A stretch of 48,239 bases of DNA from Psychrobacter faecalis. GTDB lineage: Bacteria; Pseudomonadota; Gammaproteobacteria; Pseudomonadales; Moraxellaceae. The notes under the pieces are model-generated. The model had not been told where the DNA came from. It was given only the letters and a program-made list of their open reading frames with translations, and ran no database searches. The stretch spans positions 1 through 48,239 of the forward strand of contig NZ_JABAST010000022.1 of assembly GCF_016107575.1 (NCBI RefSeq), read 5' to 3'. The translations under genes were made by a program, and so were the position numbers. This document shows positions 16,624 to 25,369 of this stretch, piece by piece (positions within the stretch are counted from its first letter, which is position 1; each line of letters opens with the position of its first letter).

Positions 16624-17649
16624 TTATTGGATATCATCGGGCAAAATAACGCTATCGATGGTCATGGCTTCACGGATTTTATCCATGGCGTTTTTTTCGA
16701 TTTGGCGTACGCGCTCTGCTGAGATAGAGTAAACCGCTGCTAGTTCATGTAAGGTTGATTTTTGCTCAGAAAGCCAGCGCTGCTCAACGATATCGCGTGA
16801 ACGATCATCTAGCGTATCCATCGCTGCTAGTAGAGCGGATGAGTTGTTCTCTTCCCAGTCATCCTCTTCAACCATCTCTGCAGGGTCGATACCATCTTCT
16901 AAAAACAGCTGCGGCGCGTAGCGACCATCGTCATCATCGCTCGATTGCGCTTCAAACGACGCATCATACGAGGTCAAGCGCGACTCCATTTCTAGCACTT
17001 GTTTACGCGTTACGTTTAAATCATTGGCAATGGCATCGGCTTCTTCGAGCGTCAGCTGATTGTTGGTCTTTTTCAGACTGCGTAAGTTAAAGAATAGTTT
17101 ACGATGTGCTTTAGTGGTTGCAACTTTCACAATACGCCAGTTACGAATGACAAATTCGTGAATCTCAGCTTTGATCCAATGCACAGCAAAGGATACCAAA
17201 CGCACGCCTTTATTAGGATCAAAGCGTTTGACCGCTTTCATCAAACCCAAGTTACCTTCTTGGATTAAATCGGCTTGCGGCAGACCATAGCCTGAGTAGC
17301 TACGGGCAATATGAATCACAAAGCGCAAATGCGACATGACAAGCAGACGCGCTGCTTCAACATCGCCCTCATCATAATAGCGGTGAGCAAGTTCTTGCTC
17401 TTGAGTCGGTGTCAAAATCGGAATTTGATGCACGGTATTAATATAAGCGCCCAAGTTTACGCCAGGCGCCGATAAATGTGTTGGCATAGCAGGCACTAAG
17501 TCACGGGTACGTGTATCGCCAAGTGCGCTCGCATCGTAAGGCGGACGCGCCGCAGCGGCTTTCAAGGCCGCATCGCGTGCTTCGTTTTTTTCAGGTGCTG
17601 CGCTGTCTTTTTTACGGGTATTTGCAGCGTTATTAGAAGTATTAGCCAT
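16624..17649 (-). CDS. rpoH: RNA polymerase sigma-32 factor RpoH
   Basis: Heat-shock sigma factor directing RNA polymerase to chaperone and protease promoters. Regions 1.2 and 2 run from about residue 60 (LTPTQEQELAHRYYDEGDVEAARLLVMSHLRFVIHIAR; ADLIQEGNLGLMKAVKRFDPNKGVRLVSFAVHWIKAEIHEFVIRN in part). The diagnostic RpoH box, RKLFFNLR, lies near residue 172. Region 4.2 (LHELAAVYSISAERVRQIEKNAMDKI) is at the C-terminus. I chose the ATG at 17649, with AAGG eight bases upstream; a TTG at 17679 would add ten residues without a ribosome-binding site. The 341-residue protein has a Lys/Ala-rich N-terminal extension of about 50 residues over E. coli RpoH. Confidence 0.95.
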   Translation of the reverse strand: MANTSNNAANTRKKDSAAPEKNEARDAALKAAAARPPYDASALGDTRTRDLVPAMPTHLSAPGVNLGAYINTVHQIPILTPTQEQELAHRYYDEGDVEAARLLVMSHLRFVIHIARSYSGYGLPQADLIQEGNLGLMKAVKRFDPNKGVRLVSFAVHWIKAEIHEFVIRNWRIVKVATTKAHRKLFFNLRSLKKTNNQLTLEEADAIANDLNVTRKQVLEMESRLTSYDASFEAQSSDDDDGRYAPQLFLEDGIDPAEMVEEDDWEENNSSALLAAMDTLDDRSRDIVEQRWLSEQKSTLHELAAVYSISAERVRQIEKNAMDKIREAMTIDSVILPDDIQ

Positions 17650-17727
17650 ATTCTTGACCTTGGTTAAATAGATAAGCAATGAGTCAGATAAAAATCTTAT
17701 AGTTATAATTGTAAAGGATAGCGCCGC

Positions 17728-18210
17728 TTAGTTGCTATCAGTTTTGGTAATGATGAAGTGATATATTGTATCAACAGCAGTACTGGTTTTTGTTCCTAGC
17801 ATTTTGTCGCTACTTGCCGCTGTTGCTTGATTGATAAGCAATAATAAGGGATTTGCTGTGCCTGTTTGCTGGCTCTGCTGACAAAAAGCGCTGATATCAG
17901 CTTGTGAGTTTGGGTCCGTGGCAACGACATATAGCGATTCACCAACCGCTACTTCTCGTAGCGCCACTTTAGTTTTTAATAGCGGCATAGGGCAGGCAAG
18001 ACCGCGCCCATCGACCATATTTTTAATTATGATTGGCTGTCTTTGCTCTGCGCTATCCGTCGAGTTAAGATTTTCTACTAAGTTAAGAGTATCTGCTGGC
18101 AATAAATCGAGCAGCTGCGTTATCGATTGTTGCTGCGCGTCAGATACGGTTTCGACAAAACAAATAGGATATGAGTCTCGTACAATGACAGATTGGTTAT
18201 CAGTAGACAT
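17728..18210 (-). CDS. TusA/SirA-like sulfur-carrier domain protein
   Basis: A 160-residue protein whose centre (about 75-140) is a TusA-type domain: VDGRGLACPMPLLKTKVAL carries the CPxP motif with the sulfur-accepting cysteine, and VGESLYVVATDPNSQADISAFCQQ continues the fold. TusA proteins relay persulfide sulfur to thio-modified tRNA or molybdenum cofactor. An N-terminal region of about 65 residues precedes the domain, so it is about twice the size of TusA itself; I do not recognise that part. The start at 18210 has AAAGG eight bases upstream, unlike a GTG at 18282. The precise role is uncertain. Confidence 0.75.
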   Translation of the reverse strand: MSTDNQSVIVRDSYPICFVETVSDAQQQSITQLLDLLPADTLNLVENLNSTDSAEQRQPIIIKNMVDGRGLACPMPLLKTKVALREVAVGESLYVVATDPNSQADISAFCQQSQQTGTANPLLLLINQATAASSDKMLGTKTSTAVDTIYHFIITKTDSN

Positions 18211-18555
18211 AAAATAAACCTTTAAAATATCAATGTTTGAGAAAGTATCACTTGTAGTCCATGGATAACAAGCGCTTACCACGACCTACTATTATAGCAA
18301 ATTGCCACTACTCAATTGCAGTTGAATATAGTTATCATAATCATTGGTCAATCAGTATATCTAATAACAACCGGGCGATAGGATAAACTTTACATTTAAT
18401 ACTTCGCTTTATAACGCTTAAGTTTACACAAGCATGTTGCACAAGCGTGACGCGTGGCAGCGTTATTGGTAGCCAGATGCAGACGGCAATTGACCTTAAC
18501 TAAACAAGCTCGTATAGTCAAAAAGACGTTAGGATTACTCGGATAGGATACGCAC
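18211..18555. other. Intergenic region between the TusA-like gene and bepA
   Basis: About 345 bases between divergent genes, which must contain both promoters. A stretch at 18326-18344 (AGTTATCATAATCATTGGT) resembles half of a Fur box but matches too few positions to call. No small gene or strong hairpin is visible. The string GGATAGGATA just before bepA repeats the one before dapF. Confidence 0.4.
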
Positions 18556-20184
18556 TTGTATTATTTTCATAGACCAGCATTGCTTAAAAAATCGCTGTTT
18601 AAAAGAACGCTAAAAACGTTAACAGGCGTTTTTGTACTAAAGGTGGGTATATCGGCTACCTTGCTGGCACTGGCCACTACTGCCAATAGTGCTGGCACGC
18701 AAGTCGCGCCATTTACTTACGGTTCCTGGCAGACGTCAAGTGCTGAAGAATTAGATTTACCCAATTTGCGCGGGCAGGGGCTAAGCTTTGCTGAGCAATA
18801 TGAAAATAAACTGCTTGGGGAGTGGTCATTAAGAAACATCAATAGTCGCGCGAAGATGGAGCACGACCCTTGGATTTATGAAACCATAAAAGAGATGACG
18901 TGGCGGCTAAATGCGCAAGCTCGCCAGCAAGCGCCGCTAGGTTTGGTTATCATTGATAACCCTAGTATCAATGCTTTTGCAGCGCCCGGCGGGGTAATTG
19001 GGCTCAATACTGGAACGATACTGGCGGCAAGCAGCATGGATGAGCTTGCCAGCGTCGTTGCTCACGAGGTGGCTCATATTAGCCAGCACCATTATGAGAG
19101 CGGCGCGGATGAGCGCAAAAAAGCCTTGCTGATGCAAATAGGCGGCATGCTGGCAGCGATTGCAGCCTCAGCGGTCGATGGCGATGCGGCGGCGGCAGTC
19201 ATGATGGGCAGCCAAACCGCTACCATGAATAGCAGCATGGCTTTTAGCCGTAGTAATGAGCGTGATGCCGACCGTGTGGGCATGCAAATCATGAACCAAG
19301 CGGGTTACGATCCACGCGCCATGCCGCGCTTTTTTGCAACCATGAATCAAAAAAGCCAATTGAACCAAACCGCCAATCAATTCCTGCCCAGTTTTGTGCG
19401 CTCGCATCCTTTGAGTAATGAGCGTTTAAGCGAATCGCAAAGCCGCGCCCAGCGTTATGATGCTCTGCCTTTATCCAAGCAGCAGCGCCATCAAGCGTTG
19501 TTTGATTTGCTCTATTGGCGCACGCAAAGCACCGGCGAGCATGTCTCTGAAACCGCGTTGACGACCGCTGCTAAAAATAGCGTTGGCGCAAAATTGGCGC
19601 TGATGTATTGGTATGGCGAGCAGCAGCGTTTTGGCGAGGCCAATGAGATATATACCGAGCTGTCAGCGCTACCCGCAGCCCAGCGGCAAATACTCGAGCC
19701 GTTATTGTCCATAACCCAAAGTCAAATTCTCACTGAGCAGAATAAATGGCAACAAGCGGCTGAACTGCTTGAGAGTCAGCAGCGCTTATATCCTGAACGC
19801 CGCGACTTGCGTCTTTATTTAGCGGAAGCACTGACCAATAGCAATCAGCCAGCCAAGGCGCAAGCACTGCTTAAGCCACTGACCGAGCAGCAGCCAAGCG
19901 ACCGCTATGCGTGGCAAAGCTTGCAATTGGCCAATGAAAAAATCGCCAAAACTACCGAGTCGCCGCAACTGGCAAAAATTGCCACCATCAATGCGCTGCG
20001 TTATCGCAGTCATGACCAGCTGTGGAGCGGACATTATGAGCGCGCGCTGACTTCCTTAACGCAAGCCAAGCAATTGACCGAGCAAATGCAAAAAACCGCG
20101 CAAGCGAGCAGCGCCCGACCGTTACTTGCCAGTATTAATGCGGAAATCAAAGCGGTAAAAACCGCCAAAGACTTTAAGCCTTAG
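18556..20184 (+). CDS. bepA: M48 metalloprotease with TPR domain (BepA-like)
   Basis: A periplasmic zinc protease and chaperone of the BepA (YfgC) family, which helps LptD assembly and degrades misfolded outer-membrane proteins. A hydrophobic signal sequence (about 20-45, cleavage likely after ANS) precedes the peptidase M48 domain with the zinc motif HEVAH (His170, Glu171, His174) and third ligand Glu235 (SNERDAD). The C-terminal half (about 320-510) is helical with TPR-like repeats. Length 542, against 487 in E. coli. I accept the TTG start because AGGA stands eight bases upstream; the next start would cut into the signal sequence. lptM in this window acts on the same LptD pathway. Confidence 0.9.
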   Translation: MYYFHRPALLKKSLFKRTLKTLTGVFVLKVGISATLLALATTANSAGTQVAPFTYGSWQTSSAEELDLPNLRGQGLSFAEQYENKLLGEWSLRNINSRAKMEHDPWIYETIKEMTWRLNAQARQQAPLGLVIIDNPSINAFAAPGGVIGLNTGTILAASSMDELASVVAHEVAHISQHHYESGADERKKALLMQIGGMLAAIAASAVDGDAAAAVMMGSQTATMNSSMAFSRSNERDADRVGMQIMNQAGYDPRAMPRFFATMNQKSQLNQTANQFLPSFVRSHPLSNERLSESQSRAQRYDALPLSKQQRHQALFDLLYWRTQSTGEHVSETALTTAAKNSVGAKLALMYWYGEQQRFGEANEIYTELSALPAAQRQILEPLLSITQSQILTEQNKWQQAAELLESQQRLYPERRDLRLYLAEALTNSNQPAKAQALLKPLTEQQPSDRYAWQSLQLANEKIAKTTESPQLAKIATINALRYRSHDQLWSGHYERALTSLTQAKQLTEQMQKTAQASSARPLLASINAEIKAVKTAKDFKP

Positions 20185-20247
20185 GCGGTTGTTTGCTAGC
20201 TTGGGTCGATACGCAGATTAAGAATATATAACTTTTTTTAACTTCAC

Positions 20248-20697
20248 TTAACCTTGCAGAGCATCTTTTACCAATTTAGAGATTAATGCAGGGTCAGCAC
20301 GGCCTGCGGTTTTATTCTTTAACACCCCCATCACGCTGCCCATATCGCGCATTGAGGTGGCGCCTTGCTCTTTGATTTCGGCATTGACCAAAGCGGCAAG
20401 CTCGGCATCATCCATTTGTTTTGGCATAAACTCATTAATAATATCAATCTCGAACTGCTCTTTACTGGCCAAATCATCGCGGCCATTTTCGGTAAAGATA
20501 GACAAGGACTCATGACGCTGTTTGAGCTGCTTTTGTAGCACTTCTAACACTTGCGCATCATCAAGCTCGGTTTGGCGATCAATCTCAATCTGCTTGACCA
20601 CAGATTGGACGTTGCGCAACACTTTGACGCGTTCAAGCTCGCGCGCTTTCATAGAGGTTTTGATGGTGTCAGATAACGTCTGTTTAAGTTGGCTCAT
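20248..20697 (-). CDS. yqeY: GatB/YqeY domain protein
   Basis: A 149-residue protein of the YqeY family, related to the tRNA-binding tail of GatB, the amidotransferase subunit that makes Gln-tRNA(Gln). Typical features are LSDTIKTSMKARELERVKVLRNV at the start, the FEIDIINEFMPKQMDDAELAALV block, and MRDMGSVMGVLKNKTAGRADPALISKLVKDAL at the end. The exact function of stand-alone YqeY is unknown. It lies downstream of rpsU on the same strand, a common neighbour in the rpsU-dnaG-rpoD region, but a terminator separates them here and dnaG and rpoD are not in the window. Confidence 0.9.
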   Translation of the reverse strand: MSQLKQTLSDTIKTSMKARELERVKVLRNVQSVVKQIEIDRQTELDDAQVLEVLQKQLKQRHESLSIFTENGRDDLASKEQFEIDIINEFMPKQMDDAELAALVNAEIKEQGATSMRDMGSVMGVLKNKTAGRADPALISKLVKDALQG

Positions 20698-20796
20698 TGT
20701 TATTATTCCTTATAAGTATGGGTAAAATAGTTTTTGGTAAGTGTTAAATAAAAATCTGCTGAGCATTTATCAGCAGCAATAACAAAAATTGTAGCA

Positions 20797-20835
20797 TAAA
20801 AAACGCCACTGTTATTCATCGATAACAGTGGCGTT
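20797..20835 (-). terminator. Intrinsic terminator after rpsU
   Basis: AACGCCACTGTTAT (20802-20815) and ATAACAGTGGCGTT (20822-20835) form a perfect 14-bp stem with a six-base loop, followed on the minus strand by TTTTTTATGC. It lies about 37 bases after the rpsU stop and is one of the strongest terminators in the window. Confidence 0.92.
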
Positions 20836-20871
20836 AGTGTAGCGCTGGTAGGTAGCTAATCGTATTAGTGA

Positions 20872-21087
20872 TTAGTACATACGAGTGGTACGAATAGTTT
20901 CGCGTTGTAATTTTTTCTTATAACGCTTTACAGCAGCGGCTTTTTTGCGCTTGCGTACTTGCGTTGGTTTTTCATAAAATTCACGCTTACGTACGTCTGA
21001 TAGAACGCCGGCTTTTTCACAAGCACGTTTGAAACGACGGATAGCGATGTCAACTGGTTCGTTTTCTTTAACCTTAACTGCAGGCAT
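20872..21087 (-). CDS. rpsU: 30S ribosomal protein S21
   Basis: Small basic ribosomal protein bS21 of 71 residues, part of the 30S platform near the mRNA exit. The sequence [29 protein letters not shown] and the Lys/Arg-rich rest ([22 protein letters not shown]) are typical of gammaproteobacterial S21, and the length is exactly as expected. It has its own strong sigma-70 promoter (21219-21247) and terminator (20797-20835), so it seems to be expressed as a single-gene unit. Confidence 0.97.
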
Positions 21088-21218
21088 GAAATCTCCTTGA
21101 TTAGGATGAGATATAAGGGCATTAGTTTGGCTGTGTATTAGTATTTAGCCGTAATATCTCAAGATTATCGGCATCAGCTCAAACTAGGATAGTCTTGCGC
21201 ACTAGCACAAGGGCGCTT

Positions 21219-21247
21219 ATTTTAATCAAAAACTGCAGTAAAGTCAA
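21219..21247 (-). promoter_or_regulatory. Sigma-70 promoter of rpsU
   Basis: On the minus strand TTGACT (21247-21242) and TAAAAT (21224-21219) are separated by exactly 17 bases. The start of transcription would be about 120 bases upstream of the rpsU ATG. This is close to consensus and suits a ribosomal protein gene. Confidence 0.7.
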
Positions 21248-21612
21248 AGGCTTTAGCGTATTTATGTAAGATAAGGGCTTAAATAGAGGTCAAATAATAG
21301 ACAATAAAATTTAATTACACCGTACAAATATAATAAGATTTAACCGAAGGCGTGAGTGTTAATATTTTTAATAATCTTTTAACAAATAATCAATAAATAG
21401 TGGACAAAACAGCTGTTTAGCAATAACGGCTTATATGGAGTCTATGGTATCCTATCCTATCCTATCCTATCCTATCCTATCCTATACTCAGTCTGTCGCT
21501 CATATTTAAGCTGCTTTAAATTTCAAGATTTAGCTATTGAAACTAGACGCTTAAAAATATGCCTAGATAGACGTTACAAGGCTTTTATAGCTATTATTTT
21601 GAGGATCTTTGA
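21248..21612. other. Intergenic region upstream of the 21613 lipoprotein
   Basis: About 365 bases between the rpsU promoter and the next gene. It is AT-rich and contains the (CCTAT)7 repeat at 21451-21485. I see no small gene. A TTGAAA at about 21537 has no good partner -10 element. The plus-strand promoter for the lipoprotein gene must lie here, before or after the repeat. Confidence 0.5.
21448..21485. repeat. Pentanucleotide microsatellite (CCTAT)7
   Basis: Seven perfect CCTAT units (21451-21485), preceded by a partial TAT. It lies about 128 bases upstream of the lipoprotein start at 21613. Five-base repeats are prone to slipped-strand mispairing; placed in a promoter or leader, copy-number changes could alter expression. 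The complementary unit (ATAGG) also occurs as short two-copy runs in front of dapF and bepA. Confidence 0.95.
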
Positions 21613-22041
21613 ATGAAAAATGGCATGAAGAAAACAACGATTGGTACTGTATTGTGGGCGACATTGTTTCTGACGATGGGCGTCAGTCTAAGTGCTTGTA
21701 GCAGTGACAAGGAAGAAGCGGGCACTGAAACAGGTGTAGTCTTAGCAAAAGATAAAGTCGATGAAGCTTCAGAACTTGCACGTGCAAACGCACCTGAAGC
21801 AGAAGATATGGACTTCCCAGAAACAGCGCCGATGCCTGCTGCTGACACGGCAGAAGGGACAGAAGAGGGTGCTACGGGTACTGACACTGCAGTAGCAGAA
21901 GATGGCGCAGCGACAGATGCGGCAGGAGGTATGGCTACTACAAGTACTGATACAGAAGCGGCTACTACTGATAGTGCCACGGCGACAAATACCGATGCGG
22001 CCGCTACGACTACTGATACGACTGAGCCTGCAACGAACTAA
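21613..22041 (+). CDS. Low-complexity Ala/Thr/Glu-rich lipoprotein
   Basis: A 142-residue lipoprotein that I do not recognise. The signal sequence has a Lys-containing N-terminus, a hydrophobic stretch and the lipobox LSAC (Cys about residue 29). The mature part contains no visible fold: it begins with SSDKEEAGTE, has a short helical stretch (KDKVDEASELARANAPEAEDMDF), and ends as a Thr/Ala/Asp-rich low-complexity tail. GAGGATC lies eight bases before the start. It could be a surface or periplasmic spacer lipoprotein. The neighbour at 22186 is also a lipoprotein with a low-complexity linker, and the CCTAT microsatellite stands upstream. Confidence 0.8.
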   Translation: MKNGMKKTTIGTVLWATLFLTMGVSLSACSSDKEEAGTETGVVLAKDKVDEASELARANAPEAEDMDFPETAPMPAADTAEGTEEGATGTDTAVAEDGAATDAAGGMATTSTDTEAATTDSATATNTDAAATTTDTTEPATN

Positions 22042-22185
22042 TAGTATTTAGTAGCTATGAGTAATTAAGTAAGTAAGCCGCATGCTCATTTCATAATAGC
22101 GATTCATCATTGCCAGCGATGACTATTGATATGCCAGCTACGATATTTAGGTTTATATTAACAAACTATAGATGAAGGATTAACT

Positions 22186-22713
22186 ATGACTATGCAGCAA
22201 AATACAATAAAGAAAAAATCCGTTGCTAAATTGGCGCTCACAAGCCTAAGCTTGAGTGTGCTTTTGGCATTGAGCGCTTGTAGTGGCGGCGACAATACAG
22301 CGGTTGAAGAGCCAGCTACTACCAATGAAACTGAAACGGTGGCTATAGAACCTGAAGCGCCTGTAACAGAAACCGAAGTGGTCACCCCTGAGCCTGCGGT
22401 TGAAGCAGAGCCTACGGAAGTACCTGTCGTAGAGGCTGAACCTGAAGCTGCTGCTGAACCAGAAGTGTTGGCGGCCGATGCTGGTGCTCAGCTGTACGAA
22501 AAGCAGTGTAAAGTTTGCCATGAGAATGGTTTGCTTGACGCGCCGAAATTTGGTGATAAAGAAGCTTGGGCACCGCACCTTGCCAAAGACATAGAAACGT
22601 TACACATGCATTCTGCTAAAGGCTTTAATAAAATGCCTGCGCAAGCGGTTGGAGACGTCACTGAAGCACAAGTTCATGCCGCAGTTGATTATATGGTTGC
22701 TGCCGCTCGCTAA
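22186..22713 (+). CDS. Lipoprotein cytochrome c5 family protein
   Basis: A membrane-tethered mono-haem cytochrome c of 175 residues. Lipobox LSAC lies at about residues 30-33. A linker of about 60 residues rich in Glu, Pro, Val and Ala (VTETEVVTPEPAVEAEPTEV) follows, then a cytochrome c5-type domain: the haem-binding CKVCH and the probable axial methionine in FNKMPAQAV, ending with a helix AQVHAAVDYMVAAA. The linker would let the haem domain swing out from the membrane. The likely role is periplasmic electron transfer; the partners cannot be read from context. It ends in a strong terminator. Confidence 0.88.
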   Translation: MTMQQNTIKKKSVAKLALTSLSLSVLLALSACSGGDNTAVEEPATTNETETVAIEPEAPVTETEVVTPEPAVEAEPTEVPVVEAEPEAAAEPEVLAADAGAQLYEKQCKVCHENGLLDAPKFGDKEAWAPHLAKDIETLHMHSAKGFNKMPAQAVGDVTEAQVHAAVDYMVAAAR

Positions 22714-22740
22714 TATTACGTATTGAAATTTGCTAGAATG

Positions 22741-22773
22741 ACCGCCATTGTAAGCTAACAGTGGCGGTTTTTT
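22741..22773 (+). terminator. Intrinsic terminator after the cytochrome c5 gene
   Basis: ACCGCCATTGT and ACAGTGGCGGT pair (one G-U), with a six-base loop and six Ts following. It lies between the cytochrome gene and tsaD, so tsaD should have its own promoter or rely on read-through. Confidence 0.87.
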
Positions 22774-22807
22774 ATTAATGCTACAAAGCAAATATAAAGG
22801 CACATAG

Positions 22808-23845
22808 ATGAAAGTATTGGGTTTAGAGACCTCCTGTGATGAAACAGGTCTGGCGATTTTTGATAGCGAGCAGATAGATAGCAATAATAAAGGCTTGCTT
22901 GGGCAAGTGCTGTATTCACAGATAGAGCTGCACGCACTTTATGGCGGAGTAGTGCCTGAGCTTGCCAGCCGCGACCATATTCGTAAGCTGGTACCGTTAT
23001 TCAACGAATTGCTAGAGCAGTGCGATATCACTAAAAATGAGATTGATGCGATTGCTTATACCAAAGGGCCGGGACTTATAGGGGCGCTGATGACGGGCGC
23101 ATTATTTGGACGTAGCTTGGCTTATGGCTTGGATGTGCCAGCGATTGGCGTTCACCATATGGAAGGACACCTGTTAGCGCCTTTGATGGGAGCGAATCCG
23201 CCAGCGTTTCCATTTGTCTCCTTACTGGTTTCTGGTGGTCATACTTTGCTGATTGCCGCATATGGTATCGGGCAATATGAAATCCTTGGTGAGTCTATCG
23301 ATGACGCGGCGGGTGAATGTTTTGATAAAGCGGCTAAAATGCTTGGTCTGCCATACCCTGGTGGACCAAATATTGCCAAATTGGCAGAAAATGGCAATCA
23401 AAATGCCTATGACTTACCGCGCCCGATGCTACATCGCGGTTTAGATTTTTCCTTCAGCGGTATGAAAACGGCGGTGCATAATCTTATCAAGGACACTGAT
23501 GGCTCCGACAGCGATCCAAAAGTGCGCGCCGATATTGCGGCAAGCTTTCAACATGCAGTAGTTGATACGCTAGTGAAAAAATGCGTCAAGGCACTGAAAC
23601 AAGTCGAGATGAGTCGCTTGGTCATTGCAGGCGGCGTCAGTGCCAATAGCCATTTGCGTGAGATATTAGAGCGCGAGCTTGCTAAAATTAATGCGACCGT
23701 CCATTACGCGCCGCCAGCCTTATGTACCGATAATGGGGCAATGATTGCTTATGCGGGTTACGAGCGTTTGCAAGCCGGTCAAGCAGATGATTTGGCTGTT
23801 AGCTGCGTCCCACGTTGGCCGATGACCGAGTTACCTGCGGTATAA
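22808..23845 (+). CDS. tsaD: tRNA N6-threonylcarbamoyladenosine transferase TsaD
   Basis: Transfers the threonylcarbamoyl group to A37 of tRNAs that read ANN codons, together with TsaB and TsaE. It is an ASKHA-fold protein: [14 protein letters not shown] at the start, metal-binding HHMEGH near residue 116, [13 protein letters not shown] near 137, [29 protein letters not shown], and [14 protein letters not shown] near the end. A normal length of 345. In many gammaproteobacteria it lies directly divergent from rpsU; here the two lipoprotein genes sit between them. Confidence 0.97.
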   Translation: MKVLGLETSCDETGLAIFDSEQIDSNNKGLLGQVLYSQIELHALYGGVVPELASRDHIRKLVPLFNELLEQCDITKNEIDAIAYTKGPGLIGALMTGALFGRSLAYGLDVPAIGVHHMEGHLLAPLMGANPPAFPFVSLLVSGGHTLLIAAYGIGQYEILGESIDDAAGECFDKAAKMLGLPYPGGPNIAKLAENGNQNAYDLPRPMLHRGLDFSFSGMKTAVHNLIKDTDGSDSDPKVRADIAASFQHAVVDTLVKKCVKALKQVEMSRLVIAGGVSANSHLREILERELAKINATVHYAPPALCTDNGAMIAYAGYERLQAGQADDLAVSCVPRWPMTELPAV

Positions 23846-23905
23846 AAGCCCTATAAGGTCGCTTATATCCAGTTTATTAAACTTTATCTCACTCAAGGAT
23901 AACTT

Positions 23906-24277
23906 ATGCAGTGGCTTGCAATTGGACTAGGTGCTGCCATTGGCGCTTGCCTGCGAGGGTGGCTGGCGCGTTTTAATCCGCTGCATAGCTGGATACCGCT
24001 CGGTACGCTTGGCGCCAATGTCTTAGGTGGACTTTTAATAGGATTAGCATTAGTTTGGTTTGAGCGTATGGGTAGCGACTTATCTCCTAATGTCAGGTTG
24101 TTTGTCATAACTGGTTTTTTGGGCGGACTGACGACTTTTAGTACCTTTAGTGCTGAAGTATTTACCTTTATCCATAACGGCAAATTGCTTGCGGGCTTAG
24201 GACTGATTGGGTTACATGTGGGGCTGACGTTATTAGCAACGGCAATTGGCTTTTATTTGTTTAAATTGGTTTTGTAA
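23906..24277 (+). CDS. crcB: Fluoride channel FluC (CrcB)
   Basis: A four-helix inner-membrane protein of 123 residues that works as an antiparallel dimer exporting fluoride. Conserved signatures include [14 protein letters not shown] near the N-terminus, [14 protein letters not shown] in the second helix (with the conserved Asn), and [13 protein letters not shown] in the third helix carrying the polar Thr/Ser and Phe residues of the channel. The gene is 60 bases after tsaD on the same strand; I looked for a fluoride riboswitch in that gap and saw none. Confidence 0.93.
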   Translation: MQWLAIGLGAAIGACLRGWLARFNPLHSWIPLGTLGANVLGGLLIGLALVWFERMGSDLSPNVRLFVITGFLGGLTTFSTFSAEVFTFIHNGKLLAGLGLIGLHVGLTLLATAIGFYLFKLVL

Positions 24278-24295
24278 GAATAAAAACTCAGCAAT

Positions 24296-24335
24296 AAAAA
24301 AGAGCTGTATTAATGTTTAATACGGCTCTTTTTTT
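24296..24335. terminator. Bidirectional terminator between crcB and metR
   Basis: AAAAAAGAGC...GTATTA pairs with TAATAC...GCTCTTTTTT, with one mismatch and a short loop. A- and T-tracts on both sides fit use by both convergent genes. Confidence 0.85.
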
Positions 24336-24360
24336 AAACGACTTTTTAAAAAAGCACTAG

Positions 24361-25251
24361 CTATACAGGTTTTAAAATTCCTTCTAATAGACTGGCAAAC
24401 CCTTGCATATAAGCAATATCTTGGCTTGCGGTGCGCGTCGCCGCATAAAGTTGGCAGTAAACGCCTTTACCGAGCGGCCGCGAAACCACCCAGCCTTTTT
24501 TTTCATACTCGCTTACCACCCAATCAGGCAGTGCCGCCACCCCGCGTTCACTTGCCACCAATTGAATTAGCATCGCCGTGAGCTCGGTGGTACGAATCGC
24601 TTTAAAACTGACCGCTTCTGGGGTCATAAAATTGGCAATGATATCGAGGCGCTTAGCTTCCACCGGATAGGCAATCAAGGTTTCAGCAACCAAGTCTTGG
24701 GCATGAATAAATGGTTGCTCAGCCAAGTCGTGAGTCGGCGACAGCACCAAACGGCTCTCGTACTCAAACAATGGCTGATAACTGATACCTTCTATCGGTA
24801 AATTACTGGTGGTAATCAATAAATCGATATCACCTTCTTGCAGTAAATGATGCGGCTCAGGCTCAAAACCGGTGGCAAAATCCAGCTCAACATCTGACCA
24901 TTCGCGGCGATAATGATTGAGAATGGGCATCAGCCAATCGAAGCAGCTATGACATTCAGAAGCCAAGCGCAATCTGCCCGCTTGACCATGAGCTAAGCGT
25001 TTTAAATTGGCTTTGGTGCGTGTGACCTGCGGCATGATAGTGTCTGCCAGCGCCAGTACCGTTTTGCCCGCTGGCGTAAAGGTCAGCGGACGCGTGCGCC
25101 GATTGACCAAGCTAATATCGTAGTAGTTCTCTAACTCTTTTAACTGATGCGAGACCGCAGAGGCGGTGACATGCAGCTCATCGGCAGCAGCGGCCAATGA
25201 TCCATGGGCTCGCAGCGCAGTTAGCGTATTAAGATGACGAAGCTCTAGCAT
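24361..25251 (-). CDS. metR: LysR-type regulator MetR
   Basis: A LysR-family activator of methionine biosynthesis genes that responds to homocysteine. The N-terminal winged helix-turn-helix is at about 1-60 (LRHLNTLTALRAHGSLAAAADELHVTASAVSHQLKELE). The effector domain matches what I recall of E. coli MetR along its length: LRLASECHSCFDWLMPILNHYRREW, LDFATGFEPEPHHLLQEGDIDLLITT, LFEYESRLVLSPTHDLAE, LIAYPVEAKRLDI, LIQLVASERGVAALPDWVV and LYAATR. Length 296 is slightly shorter at the C-terminus. No target methionine gene (such as metE or metH) lies in this window, so regulation acts elsewhere. Confidence 0.85.
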   Translation of the reverse strand: MLELRHLNTLTALRAHGSLAAAADELHVTASAVSHQLKELENYYDISLVNRRTRPLTFTPAGKTVLALADTIMPQVTRTKANLKRLAHGQAGRLRLASECHSCFDWLMPILNHYRREWSDVELDFATGFEPEPHHLLQEGDIDLLITTSNLPIEGISYQPLFEYESRLVLSPTHDLAEQPFIHAQDLVAETLIAYPVEAKRLDIIANFMTPEAVSFKAIRTTELTAMLIQLVASERGVAALPDWVVSEYEKKGWVVSRPLGKGVYCQLYAATRTASQDIAYMQGFASLLEGILKPV

Positions 25252-25369
25252 AAAATAACCTAACCACTGACGTTAAAGAAATAGGAAAATAGGTGTTTAT
25301 AATCTTGGAAAATCATAGGCGCTTTTTGCCTAAAATTACATTGCCATTATTTTACCGTAAAAATTAAAA

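Noticed and set aside
21594..21980. Long open frame antisense to the lipoprotein at 21613
   Set aside because: Arises from the low-complexity GCA/ACT-rich codons of the sense gene; its Ala/Ser/Val repeats are mirror products.
23846..23905. Fluoride riboswitch in front of crcB
   Set aside because: The gap is only 60 bases and lacks the paired arms and conserved loops of the motif.
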